This document shows positions 16,959 to 22,429 of a stretch of 22,429 bases of DNA, piece after piece. The DNA is from Chara braunii (lineage: Eukaryota; Streptophyta; Charophyceae; Charales; Characeae): assembly GCA_003427395.1 (NCBI GenBank), contig BFEA01000015.1, forward strand, positions 6,594,296 through 6,616,724. The letters are read 5' to 3'. Under the pieces are notes generated by a model. It searched no databases, had not been told where the DNA came from, and saw nothing but the letters and a program-made list of their open reading frames with translations. How positions within the stretch are numbered: position 1 is the stretch's first letter; each line of letters begins with the position of its first letter. The position numbers were made by a program, and so were the translations under genes.

Positions 16959-17382
16959 CAGCACATCGCAGAGCGCATGCAGCTGCGACTTTCGGACGTA
17001 CTGGTGGTGTAACCACCTCCCCCAGCAGCTTCCCAAAAACTTCGCTCTCCACTTCAGCCTAAAGCCACAGGACTTCTCAGAACTCGGATAGACAGGACAA
17101 AAATAATTTTACATCTTGGACCCATTGGACCCACAGTACATTCCACAGCTATCTTGTTCCGATGCAGCCACACGCACGCTGCAGCTTCCAGGGCAAGATA
17201 GATGGGAAACTTGGTGCGGATCCAAGATGTTAATCTTTTTTTGTCATATCTATCCGAGGTTTGAGAAGTTTTGTCGCCTTAGGTTGAAGTGGAAAGGGAA
17301 GTTTTTGGGAAGTTGCTGCGGGAGGCGGTTACACCACCAGATCATCGCGAAGTCGTGGCTGCATGCACTCTGCGATGCACTG
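16959..17382. mobile_element. Long foldback (inverted-repeat) element
   Basis: The left arm (16959-17122) and the reverse complement of the right arm (17218-17382) align over about 164 bp at roughly 80 percent identity by eye. Well conserved blocks include CTGGTGGTGTAACC, CTTCCCAAAAACTTC, CTCGGATAGA and ACATCTTGGA. The spacer of about 95 bp has a second inverted pair (CTATCTTG and CAAGATAG). The RNA would fold into a long hairpin. No transposase is encoded. Terminal motifs and target duplication are not evident. Confidence 0.8.
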
Positions 17383-18454
17383 TGACAAATGTGGCTGGGG
17401 TGCTAGTGTAAGTTCATTTGAGGGGAAACATCGCGGCACCGAAGCGAAGGCTGGCGCGCTTGCGGCCATGACGTTTCCAGTCAACAGCTTCAATGATCAT
17501 TTTGCAGGCGTTTACTTAAGGTCTAGGGCAGGAAGGGGGAATTGGGATCCCTTCTTGTGGGGGTGAATCCAGAGTGTTCCAGGAGGGCAGCCAGGGTAGG
17601 AGGGCGCTCTCTTGAAGCGTGTTCATTCTTTGCAAGGGCATTCTTTGAATTATCTTCATACTAGTTCGTAGAGAGGTAACTGATCATTTCTGTCTTATTA
17701 GTGCAAAGGTCGTCAGGTGAGGGCATTTCAGATTGAGAAGTGAATAAATTTATTGATTTACTCTGATGTCGAGATATCAGAAGTGTTATAGGAGGTTCTA
17801 AGAAGGCACTGCACAAAGTGGTTGACTTCTTTTATTCTTCTTGCTGTTTCCAAAAAGGTTATGTGGGTGAAGACTTTCTAATAAACATTCACTGTGATGT
17901 GTTAGTTGATAGATTGTCAAGCAAGAAAACCTATAAACTTCATGTCACAAAGGCTTAAAAACAAATATCATATAAAAATATATTTATAAAAAAAAACTAC
18001 AAGTATATGCATTTTCCTTTTCTATATTAAGGTTATGAATACACAGAAGTATAGACAAATCACACGATGAGTAAAGCACAAACTTCACACGATCGGAGAA
18101 AGTCAATGCAATGATTGAGATAGAATCCACCGCCGACTTTCCGGCTCACCCAAGAACCTCCGCCACTCCACATACCCGAGCGGTTACCCGATCGAAGAGG
18201 ATAAACCCAGCTCAGACACGCTACTTATACTACACCTACTTCTCGAAAACCTGCCGGTCCCGAGGTCCCGTAGGGCCAAAAGGTGAAAAACGAGACGAAG
18301 TCTGCCACCTTCTCTGGTTGCTCGGCCAGGGAACAAAAAACAAACCGAAAACGAATGGCTCGAACTACCAGTGCCTCAATCTTACAGATGAAAAAAAGGG
18401 GGGTCCGAAACAATAAACTAGACTAGTTATGTGGCGGACCTGTCAGGCAACTAA
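17383..18454. other. Sequence between foldback and retroelement, no gene recognised
   Basis: Strongly AT-rich at about 17690-18060. A 101-codon plus-strand frame at 18111-18416 shows no recognisable motif and lies downstream of the minus-strand retroelement, so it may be that element's 3' untranslated part read antisense. Confidence 0.4.
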
Positions 18455-20249
18455 GTCATAGGGCTAGAATGGGGCACAAACGGGAAACCAGAGGAGGGGC
18501 CGTAGCCAATTGACTTAGAAGCCAAAAATCAAACAACCCTAGTTGACTGACCATCCATATTCAAAAGGGTGGAGATCCAGGCCCATGGCTCACCCTGTGC
18601 GTGCGGAAACCTTCGATACACTCTGATGAAAAAACATTCCGGCACGTCTGTCGTACGTAACTCTCTTTTTCAAGGTTATCACACGCACTGGGATCTTTGA
18701 TCGATCGGTAGTATTTTGGTCGATCCTGTGGAGGTAGTCGTCTCTTTTTTTACTTTACTACACCATGAGAAAAAGGATTGTTCGTTCTGAATAGCGAGCT
18801 TTTCACACAGCCAAATCGTGGATTCGTTCTTTGATAAGTGGAAAGATCAGGGAAAGGGAGGGTCCTTGCTCACACATATTTCGCAACCCAGAAATTCCCA
18901 GACTTCGGATCCGTTATCAGTTCGCTTCAAGGTAAGGTTCTCCGGATAGTAGGATTCAAAAATGTCAAAAATTTCTTTCTGGGTCATCCTTTCAGGCGGA
19001 GTGCCTGCCACCACCAAACCCACATCATCGATTAACCGAAAACCAAAGACGTTTCTTCTTGCAGATCCGAGGCTGGATAGAAACCCAAATTCAACTTGCG
19101 CACACAAAATGCATGCTAGGGGAGGGCTGGTGCTCTTACCCATCGGTATGCCGACCTCCTGCTTTAGAAGGACCGTCAACGCCAGAGTATACGTGTGAGA
19201 GAGCTCAAAGCGAATGAACCGATGAATATCACCCAAATCTAACAATCTCCAGTGATCACCACCCGTGCTAAGGCCAAAGGAGGCACTGCGGCCTTGCGTA
19301 TTCACACAAACAAACTTTTTCTTAACGACAACGACATCAAGAATTTCATGATGAGGCAACAAGGAAAACATATCCTTGATGCCATAGGAAAGTGAACTGA
19401 CCACATCAACACCTAATTTGCAAATCTGCTTATTGCATGATTTCAAAGTATCAGTCAACGATGAAACGGCCTTCAAATTGAAGTGTCGATGTGGTTTGGA
19501 GACACAACACACACAAAGCGCGAGCGACCACCCTCCCGGTGCGTACCGTTGGTTTAGGGGAGGAAGGACATATCGGTCGAAAACGATCTAAATCCTTGTG
19601 CTTGGGCATAACGTATGCTTGCCCAATTGTCGCCTCTCTTGTCCCAACGTGCGAAATTCGTTATCTTTCGTTCTTAAGATTGACACGCATATCATGCAAT
19701 ACCATATCAGTGCTCATCCCCCGTTCCCCGTTATAAAGATGCACAGGCAAACGTACTACAATTCTAGAAGAAAGGTTAAAGACAAAACCATCTCGGACGC
19801 ATCAACCAATCAATCTTCGCAGACAGGATCAGGTGGACTTGCGCTCAAAGGATTTAGTCGAGGTGAAGAGACCGGAGAACGACTCCAAGTCCCGCTTCTT
19901 CATTAACTCGGCGCGTTTGGGATTCCATAGTTTCGAAATCGAAAAAGGCTTATGAGCGTTAGTCCTTGGTGTCCATCTATGAAGGTATTGAAACTGCACA
20001 AGAGAATCACCTTCCAACAACAAACGGAAATTTTTCAAATGATCGGAAACATGATTGATGGTGACAGTAGGGAAGGCGAATGCTTTTTTAATCACACGCT
20101 GTTTGTCGCGCCAAGTGTTGTCTGCCTCAATCATGAGGTCAAAACAGCGATTCCCCTTCTCTGTCTGTTGACTAAGCAAGTCAAAGAGTCAAATTGACCA
20201 AAAATCATCGTAAGAGAGGCGAAATCGAATGGGGGTGAAACCGCATGGC
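18455..20249 (-). pseudogene. Reverse transcriptase of the Penelope-like element
   Basis: A linker (about 20249-19640) precedes the fingers motif YVMPKHKDLDRFRPI with VVARAL (19515-19620), close to the PK-KD-RPI...ARAL pattern of Penelope-like RTs. A frameshift in a GT-rich spot near 19515 leads into the palm. Motif A reads YGIKDMFSLLPHHEI, so Gly replaces the catalytic Asp. Motif B is QEVGIPMGKSTSPPLACIL. Motif C is FRLIDDVG, with both Asp kept at 19024-19029. Motif D reads YPENLTL followed by WEFLGCEI. Beyond a TGA at 18847, the same frame continues with SFHLSKNEST and VYRRFPHAQ, probably thumb. Other stops are at 20189, 19829, 19802, 18679 (TGA) and 19661 (TAA). Confidence 0.75.
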
Positions 20250-20792
20250 TCGCTTGCCCTTGATTTCACCGTGCATCGTTTGCACCTTCCCTTCCATCTG
20301 TTCTTCTTACCTTTCCCTATCTTACCAGAGGTATTCAGGTATGGTCTCCACTGCTGGATATACAGTGATTCTAGGGAAAGGAGATCATTAACGTCACAAA
20401 CATCAATAGGAATAAGCACGTACAATTCTCATCCAAAAGATTGTCGCCAACGATACAAATGAGTTAGCTTTTCTATACCAAACGGACACGTGCTCCTTCC
20501 AACGAATATCCGGACAACGACTAGTCTGGCCAACATATTGCAAACGACAGATCAGCGAAGTGATTACGTACACACAATTGGAGTGATTAACGAAATCGAC
20601 GCCAAAACGTTGGTATAGTTTAAGCCAGGAGCCAACTCATTTCCCAAGCCAACGGCAAAACCCATGCAACGCCAGAAAAAACACAAGCAAACGTAAAAGA
20701 GGTTCGATATCAAAGTCAAAGCCCTTCTTCAAAGTACAGAAGGGAAAGAGAACGTTGGCAACAAAACACCTTTGTTTGATCGTGAGGTGGCT
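20250..20792 (-). pseudogene. GIY-YIG endonuclease domain of the retroelement
   Basis: The segment LKLYQRFGVDFVNHS leads into CVYVITSLICRLQYVGQT, where VYV stands for GIY and YVG for YIG, with the usual spacing. Next is RWKEHV with the conserved Arg and His. After a +1 frame change come LTHLYRWRQSFG and YVLIPIDV, then LESLYIQQWRPYLN, where the Glu and the LN match the conserved end of the GIY-YIG fold (plus coordinates about 20333-20375). GIY-YIG nucleases nick DNA to start integration. Stops at 20637 (TGA) and 20429 (TGA) break the frame. A basic stretch with CKRC follows at about 20280-20295. The short characteristic motif reported between endonuclease and RT in the permuted Penelope-like clade is CxC, so this CxxC is only a possible counterpart. 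Confidence 0.65.
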
Positions 20793-22003
20793 TCACTCAT
20801 TGGCAGTGTCGGTGGCACCTTCACTAGAGTGCTCTTCGTGGTCGGCTTCGGTAGTCACCAGTACGACGCCTTGCTCTTCCTCTTTTTCGAAGCGTATCGC
20901 CGCTCGTCGATCCGCCAAATAGAAGATTGCTTGCATCTTGGTGGAGTATGGGACACCTTGCCTCCGGCACGAGCTACAAACACGTTCTTAGTCCATTCGA
21001 TTGAGCTCCCGACGAGTTTGGTCCAAAAAGGCCAGTAGGAGCGAGTGGTTTCACAGTTGTGAGAGTTTTCGACAGAGCCCGAACGCGCCTCAAGGACAAC
21101 TTAGCGAGAGCTCATTGAAGACGATCCCGGAACGCTTGTTAGTGTGTTTTGTTGGAGTCGTAACTGGTGGGCTATCACTCACAACCACATCCTCGCCCCT
21201 TTCTTTTCTCCGCGATGAACATCTTCTCAATACCTTCGATAATAGCTACAATATTTTCTTCACTGGCTGTTGCAGTACCTGATGTCAAAGGTGTATCCTC
21301 GACAAACGCAGCTTTATCCTTACTGATGGCACGTCGGATTTGACTTCGAATCTCATCTCAGATATTGTCGATTCGTGAGGAAAGATGAATTTCAACGGTC
21401 TTTGCCATGACTAGTTGTTCCTCCTCTTTCTTGCGTGCTTCCAAAGCAGCTTTCTCAATACGTTCGGCTTCCCGCTCCTTATGTTCCTCCTCAAAACGCT
21501 TACGTTCCTCCTTTTCACGTTTTTTCTTTTCTTTCTCAGTTCTCCGTGCCATCTCTCACCCCACAAACTTACTCAGCGAGGCCACGCTCTGGCCGAGCAC
21601 GTCAAGACGCGTTGTCAGGGTATCAAAGGGATTACCACAGACTTTCTCGATACGTTCGGCTTCCCGCTCCTTATGTTCCTCCTCAAAACGCCCTGGCCTA
21701 TCGAACTCGGGAGGGCAAGTATGCCCATCCTCCTCCATCTGTCTTCTGGTTTCGACGTTTGACTAAAACGCCAACAGTCACTATGCTAGTGCCCCACGAC
21801 TTTGCATCCAAAGCAAACGGTTGGGGGTCTTCGTGGTGGAGTATCATTTGATGGTTCATTGAGATGATCCTTTAGCCACTCACGGCTACTTGAGCGCGGT
21901 TCGCGGCTCCCTGGACGTCGCTCCTGTCCGCTCCCGCCATATTACGGCGACAATTGCTATCCTCACAGTCAAGACGATTGGATTGATTACCACCACCACC
22001 CTA
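20793..22003 (-). pseudogene. Gag-like zinc-knuckle and coiled-coil region (ORF1 remnant)
   Basis: In translation order there is a Gly-rich start, then an Arg/Ser-rich segment ending PPRRPPTV. A CCHC knuckle with C-FG-C-KVVG-H-x4-C spacing follows at 21774-21815, carrying one TAG inside its last loop. Next comes a Lys/Glu-rich heptad-like region (about 21358-21720) with RLDVLGQSVASLSKFVG and MARRTEKEKKKREKEER, a DSPPVTTPTK segment, and finally MQAIFYLADRRAAIRFEKEE with an acidic end before TGA at 20793-20795. Zinc knuckle plus coiled coil suggests an RNA-binding, multimerising Gag-type protein. I remember similar sequences from Chara braunii proteins but cannot verify this. There are stops at 21786 (TAG), 21556 (TGA) and 21358 (TGA), and frame changes near 21750, 21190 and in 21000-21100. 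Confidence 0.6.
21451..21691 (-). repeat. In-frame direct repeat in the coiled coil
   Basis: About 49 bp at 21451-21499 are repeated nearly exactly at 21643-21691. Both encode RFEEEHKEREAERIEK on the minus strand. The offset is 192 bp, exactly 64 codons, so the duplication kept the frame. Confidence 0.85.
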
Positions 22004-22009
22004 TGTGTC

Positions 22010-22150
22010 CCCCTAGGCCGCGGCCGCCTCCGACTCGGCCGCGGGCCGGCAGCCTAGGCCGCGCGGCCGCACCACGGCCAAGTGGGGGCGCGCGCGGGAA
22101 ATCGGCGCGCGCGCGGGCGATGCACGTAGTCCCCTATGAGACTGCGGCCG
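22010..22150. repeat. GC-rich block with NotI-like palindromes
   Basis: CCTAGGCCGCGGCCGC and CCTAGGCCGCGCGGCCGC occur about 40 bp apart, and CGCGCGCGCGG appears twice further on. CCGGCAGCCTAG (22046-22057) differs by one base from the 12-mer at 3604-3615 and 15460-15471. No coding sequence is likely. Confidence 0.6.
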
Positions 22151-22164
22151 AAAAAAATAAAAAA

Positions 22165-22254
22165 ATAATTTTTTTTTTTTTTTTAGGGGGGGGCGTGTTT
22201 TTGGTGACTACCTAAAAAAAAAAAAAAAAAAAAAAATCATTGATTGATTGTTTT

Positions 22255-22286
<32 letters not shown>

Positions 22287-22394
22287 AATTGATTGATTGA
22301 TTGGTGGGGGAGGGGTCCTCCCTCCCCTCCCCCCGGCACACTCACACACACACACACGCCCACACGCCCACACACACGCACACACACCCGCGCA

Positions 22395-22429
<35 letters not shown>
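22165..22429. repeat. Compound microsatellite: poly-T, poly-A, GATT and CA repeats
   Basis: A T run (22168-22184), an A run (22214-22236), a short ATTG stretch, a T8 run, (GATT)n to about 22303, a C/G-rich inverted motif (GGGGGAGGGG facing CCCTCCCC), and (CA)n with interruptions to the window end. Confidence 0.9.

Larger units (their letters stand above)
18455..22003 (-). mobile_element. Degenerate retroelement with gag-like region, GIY-YIG endonuclease and RT (Penelope-like, permuted order)
   Basis: Read on the minus strand, the element encodes, in order, an Arg/Ser-rich segment and CCHC zinc knuckle, a Lys/Glu-rich coiled coil, a GIY-YIG nuclease, a Cys-containing linker and a reverse transcriptase. 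GIY-YIG ahead of RT is the arrangement reported for the N-terminal-endonuclease Penelope-like elements (Naiad and Chlamys groups; Chlamys is known from green algae). The last gag-like segment and the endonuclease are in the same frame, separated by one TGA. At least four frameshifts and a dozen in-frame stops show the copy is inactive. The outer limits are where the reading frames fade. No pseudo-LTR or target duplication was identified. Confidence 0.65.

Noticed and set aside
15955-17382. CRISPR array
   Set aside because: The repeats are degenerate minisatellites and inverted repeats without regular unique spacers, and the genome is eukaryotic.
18111-18416. 101-codon plus-strand frame as a gene
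   Set aside because: No motif, unremarkable composition, and position antisense to the likely 3' end of the minus-strand retroelement.
18529-21560. Selenoprotein-type UGA recoding in the retroelement
   Set aside because: Frameshifts, a TAG, a TAA and a lost catalytic Asp show that the copy is degenerate, so CGA-to-TGA decay is the better explanation. Kept only as an alternative to test.

Overview
The window looks like nuclear DNA of a repeat-rich streptophyte (charophyte) alga, most likely a Chara species. The reasons are a plant-type splicing-factor gene with GT-AG introns, a very high load of short tandem repeats, foldbacks and tRNA-derived SINE-like sequences, and a decayed retroelement whose gag-like part resembles sequences I remember from Chara braunii. 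The species call is inference; no marker in the window proves it.

Regions. 1-4095 holds no recognisable exon. It carries diverged tandem duplications (30, 118, 78 and 104 bp units), a GA microsatellite and a tRNA-derived SINE (about 2321-2763). 4096-10892 (+) is the 3' part of one gene, an SF1/branchpoint-bridging-protein homologue. Two small exons encode the two CCHC zinc knuckles, and a single 5.7-kb exon encodes the conserved linker motif after the knuckles plus a huge Pro/Gly/Met/Gln-rich tail. The KH-QUA2 exons were not found and probably lie upstream of the window. Both introns between the listed exons contain hairpin-forming inverted repeats. 10893-16900 has no convincing gene. It holds the 3' flank, pyrimidine-rich tracts, an unresolved poly-G run, a TCC/GGA tract of about 630 bp, large palindromes, a second SINE-like unit with a duplicated A-box, and minisatellites. 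16959-17382 is a long foldback element with arms of about 164 bp.

The most interesting object is on the minus strand, about 22003 down to 18455. It is a degenerate retroelement reading, in order, a CCHC zinc knuckle, a Lys/Glu-rich coiled coil, a GIY-YIG endonuclease, a linker with a CxxC, and a reverse transcriptase. GIY-YIG in front of RT is the permuted order described for the N-terminal-endonuclease Penelope-like elements (Naiad/Chlamys group). A gag-like zinc-knuckle ORF joined in front of it would be an unusual extension. The copy is dead: it has several frameshifts, many in-frame stops that are mostly TGA, and the first catalytic Asp of the RT replaced by Gly.

22010-22429 is a GC-rich block followed by poly-T, poly-A, GATT and CA microsatellites running to the window edge.

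All assignments come from reading translated motifs by eye. No database search was possible.
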